DNA of 64,000 bases, taken from Streptosporangium subroseum. Lineage in GTDB: Bacteria > Actinomycetota > Actinomycetes > Streptosporangiales > Streptosporangiaceae. Shown here piece by piece: positions 7,264-15,964 of this stretch (within the stretch, counting starts at the first letter, position 1; the number at the start of each line of letters is the position of its first letter). The stretch spans positions 165,270-229,269 of the forward strand of contig NZ_FZOD01000004.1 in NCBI RefSeq assembly GCF_900188345.1, read 5' to 3'. The notes under the pieces were generated by a model. It was not told the origin of the DNA. It worked only from the letters and a program-made list of their open reading frames with translations, and did no database searches. Position numbers and translations under genes: made by a program.

Positions 7264-8105
7264 TGCCAGGACCGCGCGTATCGCCGGTAGGTCCCGTCGT
7301 GGGTGCGCAGGTGCACCCATTCGTCCACGTAGTTCGCGAACTCCTGGTCACCGCGCGGCAGCAGATACGCCTTCTCGGCGAAGGTGAACGGCCGGTCGGG
7401 GTGGAGGGCGCACAGCTGGGGATGCAGTTTGGCCTGGTAGAGCGCCTCACTGGCGTCGGTGATCATCACGTCCGCGTGCCCGGCCACGATCTCGTCGAAG
7501 ATCGTGTTGTTGTCCCGGTGCACGGTGATCGTCGCGTGGCGCAGGCGCACGCGGGCGAACGTCTCGTTCGTCCCGCCCGGATTGACGATCACCCGCACGC
7601 CGGACCGGTCGATCTGCCCCAGCGTGCCGTACCTGTCCTTGTCCGCGCATCGCGCGATCGGCGTCTTGCCGTCGGTGCGGTAGGGCTCGCTGAACACCGC
7701 CTCACGGGCCCGGTCCAGGGTCACCGAGATCCCGCCCATCCCGATGTCGCAGCGGCCCGCGGCCAGATCCGCGACCAGGCTCCCCCAGGTCGTGGGGGTG
7801 AGCTCGACCTTGGCGTCGAGGCTCCTGGCCAGGTCCCGAGCCATGTCGATGTCGATGCCGCTGTACGCGCCGGTCCTCGGGTCCCGGTAGGTGAACGGCC
7901 GGTAGTCGCCGGTGGTGCACACGCGTAGCTCCCCGCTGTGCGGCACCTCGTCGAGCAGCGTGCCGGAGCGCCCCGGAGACGGCCCCGGCCGCTCGACGGC
8001 GAGGGCGGCGCCCGCGGTCGTGGCGTCCACGCCCATGCCCACGCCCACGCCCACGCCCACGCCCAGGAGAAGAGCCAGGACGGCAGCACGTCGTCTCACG
8101 CTCAC
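7260..8105 (-). CDS. pheC: Exported cyclohexadienyl (prephenate/arogenate) dehydratase
   Basis: A 281-residue protein with the fold of family 3 solute-binding proteins. It carries the specific signature of PheC: TTGDYRPFTYR, DGKTPI, NPGGTNETFARV, DVMITDASEA, LHPQLCALHP and FAEKAYLLPRGD, all close to the Pseudomonas periplasmic enzyme from memory. PheC decarboxylates and dehydrates prephenate to phenylpyruvate (or arogenate to phenylalanine). The N-terminus is a signal peptide: MSVRRR, a hydrophobic core containing a (VG)n run, and AALA before the probable cleavage site, so the enzyme should act outside the membrane. GTG start behind AGGAGG. It is alone on its strand between two kinase genes. 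A general amino-acid-binding protein is the alternative, but the PheC-specific strings make that less likely. Confidence 0.8.
   Translation of the reverse strand: MSVRRRAAVLALLLGVGVGVGVGMGVDATTAGAALAVERPGPSPGRSGTLLDEVPHSGELRVCTTGDYRPFTYRDPRTGAYSGIDIDMARDLARSLDAKVELTPTTWGSLVADLAAGRCDIGMGGISVTLDRAREAVFSEPYRTDGKTPIARCADKDRYGTLGQIDRSGVRVIVNPGGTNETFARVRLRHATITVHRDNNTIFDEIVAGHADVMITDASEALYQAKLHPQLCALHPDRPFTFAEKAYLLPRGDQEFANYVDEWVHLRTHDGTYRRYARSWQ
8031..8066. repeat. Hexanucleotide microsatellite in the pheC signal peptide
   Basis: Six tandem hexamers GCCCAC (first and last with one change) code on the minus strand for the alternating Val-Gly stretch in the hydrophobic core of the signal peptide. 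Slippage would change length by two residues without shifting frame. Confidence 0.85.
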
Positions 8106-8509
8106 AGGTCACTCCCTCCTCTCGCCCCTCCACCTGGCGAACGCAGGGAAGGGCGGGAAAAGCCCGCACCGGGCCGGCCGTCCCCCGAATGATTTTCAGA
8201 CCGTTTCCAGCTCGGTGCGGGAGACCCTCACGGTGGTTTATCCGGTGAGGGCGGGTTTATTCGGGCGAGCGGTCCCCCAAAAACCCGTGCTCCGCGACCA
8301 GGAACGCTCTGGCCGGTCGATCACGATACGATTGCAATCAAAGATCTACCGATGGAACACTCCCGCCGTGGACTCCTCGTAGAATGGCCCTTCCGTGCGG
8401 GGTCAAGGCCTCCGGGACACGATAACGGAGCAGGCCGTACCAGCACTTCTCTCATCGCGGGATACCGTGTATACGGATTGTTGACCTCATCTGGGGGTAC
8501 TCGAGGCAC
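8106..8509. other. Divergent intergenic region between pheC and the third kinase
   Basis: No gene is seen. It must hold promoters for both directions, but no convincing -35/-10 pair stands out. Two copies of GGTTTAT(C/T)CGG lie at 8235-8245 and 8254-8264, 19 bp apart. A 10-bp palindrome GATTGCAATC is at 8330-8339. These are possible regulator sites only. Confidence 0.35.
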
Positions 8510-10105
8510 ATGTCCGACTCGCAGGAGATCATCGGGGCCCGTTACCGATTGCTGGAACGCATCGGCAGCGGAGGCATGGGAACGGTCTGGAGGGCACGCG
8601 ACGAGGTCCTCGGCCGGGAGGTCGCGGTCAAGGAGATCATTCCCTCTCCTGACCTGACCGGTCCCGAGCGCGAGATCTTCACCATGCGGACGCTCAGGGA
8701 GGCCCGCGCCGCCGGGCGGGTCGGGCATCCGGGCGTCGCCACGGTCTACGACGTGATCGAGGAGCACGGGCGCCCGTGGATCGTGATGCAGCTGGTGAAA
8801 TCCCGGACCCTCGGGGCCGTGGTACGGGAGGACGGGCCGCTGCCGCCGGCGCGGGTGGCCCAGATCGGGATCGAGGTGCTCGGGGCGCTGTTGGCGGCCC
8901 AGCACGTGGGTGTCCTGCACCGTGACGTGAAGCCGGACAACGTGCTGCTCGCGGGCGACGGGCGGGCCGTGCTGACAGATTTCGGCATCGCCGTCCTCGA
9001 GGGCGACTCCTCGCTGACCAAGACCGGCTCGCTCATCGGCACCCCGGCGTTCATCGCGCCGGAGCGGGCGAGCGGGGGGCCCGCGGAGTTCGCCTCCGAC
9101 CTGTGGTCGCTCGGCGTGACGCTCTACGTGGCGGTCGAAGGGCGTTCGCCCTTCGAACGGGCCCATCCGCTGGCCACGCTCAGCGCGGTCATGCACCAGC
9201 ATCCGGCGCCGCTGAAGCTCGCCGGACCGCTGGGCCCGGTGATCTTCGGCCTGCTCCGCAAGGACCCGGCGGAGCGCATGTCCGCGCAGGAGGCGCAGAC
9301 CCACCTCTGGGCGATCGTGAACGGGACCGCCCCGCAGCCCACCGTGCCGATCGATCTCTCCGCTCCTGACCCCACCCGGGTCGCGGCCCCGATCCCGGCC
9401 GCACCGTCGATGCCGTCGCTCGCACCGTCGTCCGTGCAGGACGGTCCCACGCGGAACCCGGCCCATGACGCGGCGCCGATGGACGAGCCGTCCTTCGTGT
9501 CGGACCCCGGGCCCATCCTGACCTCCACCGGGCGACGGCGGCGCCCGGTGCTGCTCGCCGTCATGGCGATGGCGCTCGCCATCGCCCTCACCTCGGCCGG
9601 GATGGCCTGGGTCGTCTCGAACTCCTCCTCGACGAACCCGGCGGAGTCACCGGCCCTGCCGAGCACTCCCGTGCGGAAAACCACCTCGGAGAACAAGCCC
9701 GAGGAGGCGAAACTGCCCGTGCAGGACGATCCCGCACCGGCCAGGACGAGGCAGGCCCCCAGCCAGCCCTACTACGATCCGGCCCCGAACAGGTCCGATT
9801 GGGACAGACCCGCCCCATCGGCCAAACCCTCGGGCAGGCCCACGAGCAAGCCCTCGGGCAAACCCACGAGCAAGCCGTCGGGCAAGCCCTCTCAGGACGA
9901 CCCGGGGAAGGATCCGGGAAACGGCTCGGGTGACGACTCCGGGGACTCCGGAGAAGGCTCCGTGGACGACCCCGGCCAGAACGCCGACCAGGGCTCGGGG
10001 CAGGACTCGGGCTCGGGGCATGGCTCCGGGGAGGACTCGGGACAGGCCGGCGGCCCCGCTCAGCTCGCGCCCCAGGAAGGGACCGCCCTCGGCCTCCGAG
10101 GCTGA
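8510..10105 (+). CDS. Transmembrane Ser/Thr protein kinase (third of three)
   Basis: A 531-residue protein. Kinase domain at about residues 10-265 with GSGGMGTVW, VAVKEI, HRDVKPDNVLL, DFGIA and GTPAFIAPER. A membrane helix is at about 343-368 (VLLAVMAMALAIALTSAGMAW). The ~160 residues outside are low-complexity only: KPSGKPTSKPSG repeats, then Asp/Gly/Ser-rich repeats (DDSGDSGEGS, GQDSGSGHGSGED). Unlike the two upstream kinases it has no folded C-terminal domain. ATG start with a weak G-rich stretch upstream. Separate transcription from the other two is likely because pheC on the opposite strand intervenes. Confidence 0.88.
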   Translation: MSDSQEIIGARYRLLERIGSGGMGTVWRARDEVLGREVAVKEIIPSPDLTGPEREIFTMRTLREARAAGRVGHPGVATVYDVIEEHGRPWIVMQLVKSRTLGAVVREDGPLPPARVAQIGIEVLGALLAAQHVGVLHRDVKPDNVLLAGDGRAVLTDFGIAVLEGDSSLTKTGSLIGTPAFIAPERASGGPAEFASDLWSLGVTLYVAVEGRSPFERAHPLATLSAVMHQHPAPLKLAGPLGPVIFGLLRKDPAERMSAQEAQTHLWAIVNGTAPQPTVPIDLSAPDPTRVAAPIPAAPSMPSLAPSSVQDGPTRNPAHDAAPMDEPSFVSDPGPILTSTGRRRRPVLLAVMAMALAIALTSAGMAWVVSNSSSTNPAESPALPSTPVRKTTSENKPEEAKLPVQDDPAPARTRQAPSQPYYDPAPNRSDWDRPAPSAKPSGRPTSKPSGKPTSKPSGKPSQDDPGKDPGNGSGDDSGDSGEGSVDDPGQNADQGSGQDSGSGHGSGEDSGQAGGPAQLAPQEGTALGLRG

Positions 10106-10236
10106 TGTCAGGGCCGGGACGGGCAAGGTTGGGGCCGGGACGGCACGACCGGCGACCCCGGCGGAGATGAGCGAGGAAGAGCAGGCCGGAGGAAGGGGCC
10201 CGGACCGTCAGGCCCCGATGGGAACTCTCCACCCGG

Positions 10237-10400
10237 GGTCCTCAGGGCCGTGCGACAGGTCCTCCGGACAGTCCCGTCAGAGCCGCCAGGACCTTTCCGC
10301 CCAAGGACCCTCAGGACGGTGAGGCAGGCCCTCCGGACAGTCCAGCCGCTAGGACTCTCCGCCCAGGACCTTCAGGGCGTGGGACAGGTCCTCCGGGTAT
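10237..10400. repeat. Degenerate repeats of the rluD 3' end
   Basis: The last codons of rluD (region around 10363-10400, core CAGGACCTTCAGGGC ... CAGGTCCTCCGG) recur twice downstream of its stop as imperfect ~60-65 bp units starting near 10237 and 10302. Shared cores are CCTCAGG, (C/G)AGG(T/C)CCTCCGG and GGACAGTCC. They look like decayed tandem duplications. Confidence 0.55.
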
Positions 10401-11278
10401 TCGGTGGTGAAGGTGATCCACTCCCCCGTCGACGGGTGCTCGAAGGCCAGGGAGACCGCATGCAGCCACTGCCGGGTGATGCCCAGACGTGCGGACAGCG
10501 TGGGGTCCGCGCCGTACATCAGGTCGCCGACGCACGGGTGGTGCAGCGCCGACATGTGAACCCGGATCTGGTGGGTCCGGCCCGTCTCCAGCTTGACGTC
10601 CAGCAGGGACGCCGCGCGGAACGCCTCGATCGTGTCGTAGTGGGTGATCGAATCCTTGCCTCCGGCCACGACCGCCCAGCGGCCGTCCCCCGAGGGGTGG
10701 CGGTCGATCGGAGCGTCCACGGTGCCGCGCGACGGGTCGGGATGACCCTGGACCAGCGCGTGATAGTGCTTTTCGACCGTGCGTTCCTTGAAGGCCCGCT
10801 TCAGGTGGGAGTAGGCGTGCTCGCTCTTGGCCACGACCATGGCGCCGGTGGTGTTGGCGTCCAGGCGGTGAACGATGCCCTGGCGCTCGGCCGCACCGCT
10901 GGTCGACACCCGGTGCCCGGTGCCGAGCAGGCCGCCGATCACCGTCTGCCCGGTCCAGCCGGTGGTCGGGTGGGCCGCCACGCCGATGGGCTTGTTCACG
11001 ACGACGATGTCGTCGTCCTCGTAGACGATCTTCATGCCGGGGATGGGCTCGGCCACCGGCATCGGCGCGACGGGCGGCGGCGGCAGCGTCACCTCCAGCC
11101 ACGCACCCCCGTGGACCCGGTCGGACTTGGCCGCGAGCGAGCCGTCCACGAGCACGTCACCGGCGACGATCAGCTCAGCCGCGCGGGTGCGGGAGAAGCC
11201 GAACAGCCGCGACAGTGCGGCGTCGAGGCGCTCACCTTCCAGCCCTTCGGGAACCGGGAGACTCCGCTGTTCAGCCAT
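10349..11278 (-). CDS. rluD: RluA/RluD family 23S rRNA pseudouridine synthase
   Basis: A 309-residue protein. Residues ~15-75 form an S4 RNA-binding domain ([26 protein letters not shown]). The synthase domain has the catalytic motif HRLDANTTG, where Asp is the nucleophile, and the family strings [13 protein letters not shown] and [10 protein letters not shown]. It isomerises uridines in 23S rRNA. It follows lspA with a short overlap, the usual order in actinobacteria. ATG start; the end overlaps degenerate copies of its own 3' end. Confidence 0.92.
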   Translation of the reverse strand: MAEQRSLPVPEGLEGERLDAALSRLFGFSRTRAAELIVAGDVLVDGSLAAKSDRVHGGAWLEVTLPPPPVAPMPVAEPIPGMKIVYEDDDIVVVNKPIGVAAHPTTGWTGQTVIGGLLGTGHRVSTSGAAERQGIVHRLDANTTGAMVVAKSEHAYSHLKRAFKERTVEKHYHALVQGHPDPSRGTVDAPIDRHPSGDGRWAVVAGGKDSITHYDTIEAFRAASLLDVKLETGRTHQIRVHMSALHHPCVGDLMYGADPTLSARLGITRQWLHAVSLAFEHPSTGEWITFTTEYPEDLSHALKVLGGES

Positions 11279-11876
11279 CTTTCTTCTCTTCTCTTATGTC
11301 GCGCGTGCCGTCGATCTGGTAACCCCGCCAGGCGAGGAAGACAGCCAGGATTCCGCCGCAGACAATTGCCGAGTCTGCCACGTTCCAGACGGCGAAGTGC
11401 CCGGGGAAGGTCTCGACGAAGTCGACGACGTGCCCCTGGAACGGTGAGGGCCTGCCGAAGCCCGACGGCCAGCGGAAGACGCGGTCGGTCAAATTGCCGA
11501 GCGCTCCGCCGAGCAGCAGGCTCAGCGTGATCGCCCACGGCAGGCTGCGCAGATTGCGGGCGGTGCGCAGAATGGCCACCACGACCGCCGCCGCGACGAT
11601 CGTGAAGACGATCGTCATGCCGGCGCCGAGGCTGAACGCGGCCCCGGAGTTGAAGATCACTCGGAACTGGAGCACGTCGGGGATGACGACAAACGGCTCC
11701 CTGCCCTCAAGCGTCTTCAGCACGATCGTCTTCGTGACGAGATCGAGAAGGTAGACGATGGGGACGATCACCGCGAGCACGCCGATCCGGCGCGCCGCGA
11801 GCGGGGCGGCCGGAGCCGCCCCGTCAACGGTGTCGCCGGTCAGCGGCGCTCCTCCCGTTGCTTGCAGGCCACGCAC
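11271..11876 (-). CDS. lspA: Lipoprotein signal peptidase (signal peptidase II)
   Basis: About 201 residues from the chosen GTG. Four membrane segments. The two catalytic aspartates are in GNLTDRV and WNVADSAI, and [10 protein letters not shown] is the conserved central motif. It cleaves prolipoproteins at the lipid-modified Cys. The GTG used has GAGGG seven bases upstream and overlaps the DksA/TraR gene by 37 bases; a longer frame reaching base 11939 is possible but would overlap it by 100 bases. The 3' end overlaps the rluD start by 8 bases, so the three genes form one operon. Confidence 0.9.
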   Translation of the reverse strand: MRGLQATGGAPLTGDTVDGAAPAAPLAARRIGVLAVIVPIVYLLDLVTKTIVLKTLEGREPFVVIPDVLQFRVIFNSGAAFSLGAGMTIVFTIVAAAVVVAILRTARNLRSLPWAITLSLLLGGALGNLTDRVFRWPSGFGRPSPFQGHVVDFVETFPGHFAVWNVADSAIVCGGILAVFLAWRGYQIDGTRDIREEKKDG

Positions 11877-12259
11877 AGCGTCGCCCTCGGAAACGCCTGC
11901 AGGCGCTCCTTTCCGATCGGCTGATGGCACGATTCGCACACTCCGTAGGTCCCTGCGTCGATCCGGGCGATCGCTCGCTCGTTCTGCGCGACCAGGTCGC
12001 GTGAGTTCAGGGTAAGGGCGATCTCGCGTTCGCGTTCATATGTCCTGGCCCCGGCATCCGCCTGGTCGTCCCCCGCACCGTCGGTGACATCGCTCGACGC
12101 GATCTCCGACTCGGACTTGGCGATCTCCCCGTTCAGCTCCTCGATCTCCGTGGCCAGTTGCTCGCGAACCTCCGCGAGCTCCTTGGCCGACCAGGTGACG
12201 ACGGCACCGTTCGACGACGGCACTACAGCGCTTTCATCGGCGCGCACAGTCGCGGCCAT
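11840..12259 (-). CDS. DksA/TraR-type zinc-finger protein
   Basis: A 139-residue protein. A coiled-coil-like charged N-terminal half (LAEVREQLATEIEELNGEI) is followed by a four-cysteine zinc finger, CESC-x17-CVAC, at about residues 109-133. RIDAGTYGVCESC is the hallmark of the DksA/TraR family, whose members bind RNA polymerase in the secondary channel. The DxxDxA tip of true DksA is not obvious, so a role as ppGpp cofactor is not claimed. Strong start: AAGGAGG before the ATG. First gene of the operon with lspA and rluD. Confidence 0.85.
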   Translation of the reverse strand: MAATVRADESAVVPSSNGAVVTWSAKELAEVREQLATEIEELNGEIAKSESEIASSDVTDGAGDDQADAGARTYEREREIALTLNSRDLVAQNERAIARIDAGTYGVCESCHQPIGKERLQAFPRATLCVACKQREERR

Positions 12260-12295
12260 GTCGGCCTCCTTACTCGAGATCGGACCGTGTCCAAA

Positions 12296-12366
12296 GTGGT
12301 AAACGGTGCGGGCAGCTTAGATCTCATATAACAGAACGGCAAACGACCCGCCGTAATGTTTACCAC
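12296..12366. promoter_or_regulatory. Inverted repeat flanking the divergent dksA-like / ileS promoter region
   Basis: GTGGTAAAC at 12296-12304 and its exact complement GTTTACCAC at 12358-12366 are separated by 53 bp. The spacing suggests a pair of half-sites on the same face of the helix or a looping operator. Confidence 0.4.
12314..12342 (-). promoter_or_regulatory. Candidate promoter of the dksA-like/lspA/rluD operon
   Basis: On the minus strand, TTGCCG (12337-12342) and TAAGCT (12314-12319) are separated by 17 bases and precede the dksA-like start by about 55 bases. The -35 matches the SigA-type consensus at four of six positions. Confidence 0.35.
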
Positions 12367-12464
12367 TCCCGTAACATCCGCCCCCTTCCTCCTGATTCCG
12401 CCTGGGGCCCCTCGAAATCGGGAAGCTTCGGGGGAGCCCTTGCGTTATCGTTTGAGGCTGCAAA

Positions 12465-12710
12465 GCGTTGATGGGGACAGCTACCTCCGTGCCCCCTCGC
12501 ACGAGCGACCCGGGGACGGTGTGAGCCCGGGGCGAGACGCGGAGGGAAAATCACCCCGGAGCCGCCGGAAGAACGGTCTTCACAGGCCCAGTAGACCCGG
12601 CCGCAGATCCAAGGAAGAGGGCCCTCCCAGCGAGGGCCAAGGAGGGTGGTACCGCGGGGCCCGAAGGGTCTCGTCCCTCCACGCCACTGCCCGCACCAGC
12701 GTGGAGGTCC
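12465..12710 (+). promoter_or_regulatory. T-box riboswitch of ileS (translational type)
   Basis: The T-box core AGGGTGGTACCGCG is at 12643-12656; its TGGT would pair with the ACCA end of uncharged tRNA-Ile. In stem I, GGGG (12473-12476) pairs with CCCC (12554-12557) and CCTCCG (12484-12489) with CGGAGG (12540-12545), leaving GAAAATCA in the 3' side of the internal loop; ATC at 12550-12552 followed by A is the Ile specifier. CCCTCC (12675-12680) can pair with GGAGGG of the T-box or, as CCTCCACGC, with GCGTGGAGG (12699-12707), which holds the ileS ribosome binding site. Thus charged tRNA should hide the binding site. This is the known actinobacterial ileS arrangement. Confidence 0.92.
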
Positions 12711-12718
12711 CGCTCGCC

Positions 12719-15700
12719 ATGTCCGCCTATTTCCGTTCTCTTCCCGCGCAGGTCGATCTTCCCGCCCTCGAACACAAGGTCCTCGACCGCTGGCGGGACG
12801 GCAAGGTCTTCGAGCGCTCGGTCGAGCAGAACGCGGGCGGTCCCAACTGGGTCTTCTACGAGGGCCCGCCCACCGCCAACGGCATGCCGGGCGTGCACCA
12901 CGTCGAGGCCCGCGTCTTCAAGGACCTCTTTCCCCGTTACAAGTCGATGCAGGGCTACAACGTGCCCCGCAAGGCCGGCTGGGACTGCCACGGCCTGCCC
13001 GTCGAGGTCGCCGTCGAGAAAGAGCTCGGCCTGACCGGCAAGAAGGACATCGAGGCGTACGGCGTCGCCGAGTTCAACGCCAGGTGCCGCGAGTCGGTGC
13101 TGCGGCACGTGGACGCCTTCGAAGAGATGACCGAGCGGATGGGCTACTGGATCGACCTGTCCCAGGCCTACCGGACGATGGACCCCGCCTACATCGAGTC
13201 GGTCTGGTGGTCCCTCAAGGTCATCTTTGACAAGGATCTCCTCTCCCGTGACTTCCGGATCACGCCGTACTGCCCCCGTTGCGGCACCGGCCTGTCCGAC
13301 CACGAGCTGGGCCAGCCGGGCGGCTACGAGACGGTCAGCAGCCCGTCCGTCTACGTCCGCATGCCCGCCACCTCGGGCCCGCTGGCCGATCTCGGCGCCT
13401 CCCTGCTGATCTGGACCACCACCCCGTGGACGCTGGTCTCCAACACGGCGGTGGCCGTGCACCCCGACGTGACCTACGTCGCGGCGCGCCCCGCCGGGTC
13501 CGACGAGGTGCTGGTGGTGGCCGAGCCGCTGCTGGTCTCGGCGCTGGGCGAGGACGCCGAGGTGCTGGCCACCTTCCAGGGCTCGGAGCTGGAGCACACC
13601 ACCTACTCCCGCCCCTTCGACCTGGTCGACATCCCCGGCGCGCACTACGTGGTGCTCGGCTACTACGTCACCACCGAGGACGGCACCGGCCTGGTCCACC
13701 AGGCGCCCGCCTTCGGCGCCGACGACCTGACGACCTGCAAGCGGTACGGCCTGCCCGTGGTCAACCCGATCGGCCCCGACGGGCGCTTCCTGGAAGGCGT
13801 CCCCCAGGTCGGCGGCCAGTTCTTCAAGGACGCCGACGAGGGCCTCACCGCCGACCTGCAGGCACGCGGCCTGCTCTACCGCGGCGGCCACTTCGAGCAC
13901 AGCTACCCGCACTGCTGGCGCTGCCACACCGCACTGCTCTACTACGCGCTCCCCGCCTGGTACATCCGCACCACCGCGATCAAGGACCAGCTCCTCGCCG
14001 AGAACGAGAAGACCAACTGGTACCCCGAGACGATCAAGTGGGGCCGCTTCGGCGAGTGGCTGCGCAACAACGTCGACTGGTCGCTGTCGCGCTCACGCTA
14101 CTGGGGCACCCCGCTGCCGCTCTGGGTCTGCTCGGCCCATGAGGAGCACATCACCTGCGTCGGCTCGATGGCCGAGCTGAGCCAGCTGTCCGGCCAGGAC
14201 GTCTCCGCGCTCGACCCGCACCGTCCCTACGTCGACGACGTCACGCTGCCCTGCCCCACCTGCGGCGCCGAGGCGCGCCGGGTGCCGGACGTGATCGACG
14301 CCTGGTACGACTCGGGCTCGATGCCCTTCGCCCAGTGGGGCGCCCCCCACCAGAACGCCGAGATGCTCCAGGAGGCCTATCCCGCGCAGTTCATCTGCGA
14401 GGCCACCGACCAGACGCGCGGCTGGTTTTACTCGTTGATGGCGGTCGGCACGCTGGTCTTCGAGAAGTCGTCGTACGAGAACGTGCTCTGCCTCGGCCTG
14501 ATCCTCGCCGACGACGGCCGCAAGATGAGCAAGCACCTGGGCAACGTGCTGGAGCCGATCCCGCTGATGGACCAGCACGGCGCCGACGCGCTGCGCTGGT
14601 ACATGGCCTGCGGCGGCTCGCCGTGGGCGGCCCGCCGGGTGGGGCACAGCGCCCTGGAGGAGATCGTCCGCAAGGTCCTGCTGACCTACTGGAACACCGC
14701 GTCGTTCTTCACCCTCTACGCCAACGCCGAGTCCTGGTCGCCGTCCAAGCTCGACGAGGCCCCCCCGTACGCCGAGCGCCCGCTCATCGACCGCTGGGCC
14801 CTGGCCGAGCTGCACCGTACGGTGGCCGAGGTCACCGCGTCGATGGACGAGTACGACACCGCCCGGGTGGGGCGGCGGCTGGCGGAGTTCCTCGACGACC
14901 TGTCCAACTGGTACGTCCGGCGCTCCCGCCGCCGGTTCTGGTCCGGTGACGCCTCGGCGTTCGCCACGCTGTACGAGTGCCTGGAGACCGTCACCCGGCT
15001 GATGTCGCCGGTGGTGCCGTTCACCACCGACTACGTCTGGGACGTGCTCCGCGACGCCGACGCCCCCGTCTCGGTCCACCTGGCCACCTGGCCGGCGGTC
15101 AACGACGACCTGCTGGACGGGGCTCTGTCGGAGCAGATGGCGCTGGTCCGCCGCCTGGTGGAGCTGGGCCGCTCGGCCCGCGCCTCCAGCGGGGTGAAGA
15201 CCCGCCAGCCGCTCGGCCGCGCCCTGGTCGGCGCTCGCGGCTGGGCCGCGCTCTCCTCCGAGCTGCGTGAGCTGATCGCCGACGAGCTCAACGTGAAGGG
15301 CCTGGAGGACCTGTCCGGCGTTGAGTCCGACCTGGTCTCCTTCACGGTCAAGCCCAACTTCCGGGCGCTGGGCAAGCGGTTCGGCTCGCAGACCAAGCTG
15401 GTCGCCGCCGCCGTCACCTCCGCCGACGCCGGGAAGCTCGCTCACGTGCTCCGCTCGGGTTCGCCGGTCTCGGTGGACGCGGGCGAGCTGGGCACGGTGG
15501 AGCTCACCACCGAGGACGTGATCGTCACCGAGCAGCCGATGTCCGGCTGGGCGGTGGAGACCGGAGCCGTCGACACCGGTACCGGTGAGACCGTCGCCCT
15601 CGACCTGACCATCACCGATGAGCTGCGCCGCTCGGGTCTGATCCGCGACGTCATCCGCCTGCTCCAGGACACCCGTAAGTCCACCGGCCTGTCCATCTCC

Positions 15701-15883
15701 GACCGGATCGACGTGTGGTGGTCCACCGGCGACGCGGACCTGGCCGAGGCCCTGCGCACCCAGGGTCAGACGGTGGCCGACGAGGTCCTCGCCGTGTCCC
15801 TCACCGAGGGCGCCACGGATGACCTTCCCGTCCTGCAGGACACCGACCTGGGTCTGACCTTCCAGCTCCGCCGTACGGTCTGA
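12719..15883 (+). CDS. ileS: Isoleucyl-tRNA synthetase, type 2
   Basis: A 1,054-residue class I synthetase that charges tRNA-Ile. Signature 1 is in GPPTANGMPGVHH (about residue 57), the HIGH variant of the type 2 enzymes; signature 2 is KMSKH (about residue 602). The editing domain (~200-400), the Trp-rich GWFYSLM strand and the anticodon-binding helical domain follow. The CPxC and HCWRC pairs are possible zinc sites. Type 2 IleRS is associated in the literature with natural mupirocin insensitivity. The ATG lies 12 bases after the GGAGG that the T-box controls; the long upstream frame runs through the T-box and is not coding. Confidence 0.96.
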   Translation: MSAYFRSLPAQVDLPALEHKVLDRWRDGKVFERSVEQNAGGPNWVFYEGPPTANGMPGVHHVEARVFKDLFPRYKSMQGYNVPRKAGWDCHGLPVEVAVEKELGLTGKKDIEAYGVAEFNARCRESVLRHVDAFEEMTERMGYWIDLSQAYRTMDPAYIESVWWSLKVIFDKDLLSRDFRITPYCPRCGTGLSDHELGQPGGYETVSSPSVYVRMPATSGPLADLGASLLIWTTTPWTLVSNTAVAVHPDVTYVAARPAGSDEVLVVAEPLLVSALGEDAEVLATFQGSELEHTTYSRPFDLVDIPGAHYVVLGYYVTTEDGTGLVHQAPAFGADDLTTCKRYGLPVVNPIGPDGRFLEGVPQVGGQFFKDADEGLTADLQARGLLYRGGHFEHSYPHCWRCHTALLYYALPAWYIRTTAIKDQLLAENEKTNWYPETIKWGRFGEWLRNNVDWSLSRSRYWGTPLPLWVCSAHEEHITCVGSMAELSQLSGQDVSALDPHRPYVDDVTLPCPTCGAEARRVPDVIDAWYDSGSMPFAQWGAPHQNAEMLQEAYPAQFICEATDQTRGWFYSLMAVGTLVFEKSSYENVLCLGLILADDGRKMSKHLGNVLEPIPLMDQHGADALRWYMACGGSPWAARRVGHSALEEIVRKVLLTYWNTASFFTLYANAESWSPSKLDEAPPYAERPLIDRWALAELHRTVAEVTASMDEYDTARVGRRLAEFLDDLSNWYVRRSRRRFWSGDASAFATLYECLETVTRLMSPVVPFTTDYVWDVLRDADAPVSVHLATWPAVNDDLLDGALSEQMALVRRLVELGRSARASSGVKTRQPLGRALVGARGWAALSSELRELIADELNVKGLEDLSGVESDLVSFTVKPNFRALGKRFGSQTKLVAAAVTSADAGKLAHVLRSGSPVSVDAGELGTVELTTEDVIVTEQPMSGWAVETGAVDTGTGETVALDLTITDELRRSGLIRDVIRLLQDTRKSTGLSISDRIDVWWSTGDADLAEALRTQGQTVADEVLAVSLTEGATDDLPVLQDTDLGLTFQLRRTV

Positions 15884-15917
15884 TCCATCCGCGGGCGGCC
15901 GCGGGCAGGATCCACCC

Positions 15918-15952
15918 ATGAGAAAGGGCCGAGTCCCGGGGCCCTTTCTCAT
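15918..15952 (+). terminator. Terminator hairpin after ileS
   Basis: Perfect 13-bp stem ATGAGAAAGGGCC / GGCCCTTTCTCAT with a 9-base loop, 34 bases after the ileS stop. No T-run follows. Confidence 0.75.
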
Positions 15953-15964
15953 GTGCCGGCGTTT

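Noticed and set aside
4478..7450. Open frame of 990 codons on the minus strand across the kinase genes
   Set aside because: It is antisense to two kinases with clear motifs; long antisense frames are expected in very GC-rich codon usage, and its translation is Arg/Gly/Pro-rich without domains.
8330..8339. Shared ATTGCAAT palindrome before the third kinase and before the ABC permease (61565-61572)
   Set aside because: Eight bases recurring twice in 64 kb is not significant without a wider motif search.
10250..11530. Open frame of 426 codons on the plus strand
   Set aside because: Antisense to rluD and lspA; composition is that of a shadow frame.
12356..12718. Extension of ileS upstream to base 12356
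   Set aside because: The frame runs through the T-box, whose conserved core and pairing explain the sequence; the ribosome binding site fixes the start at 12719.
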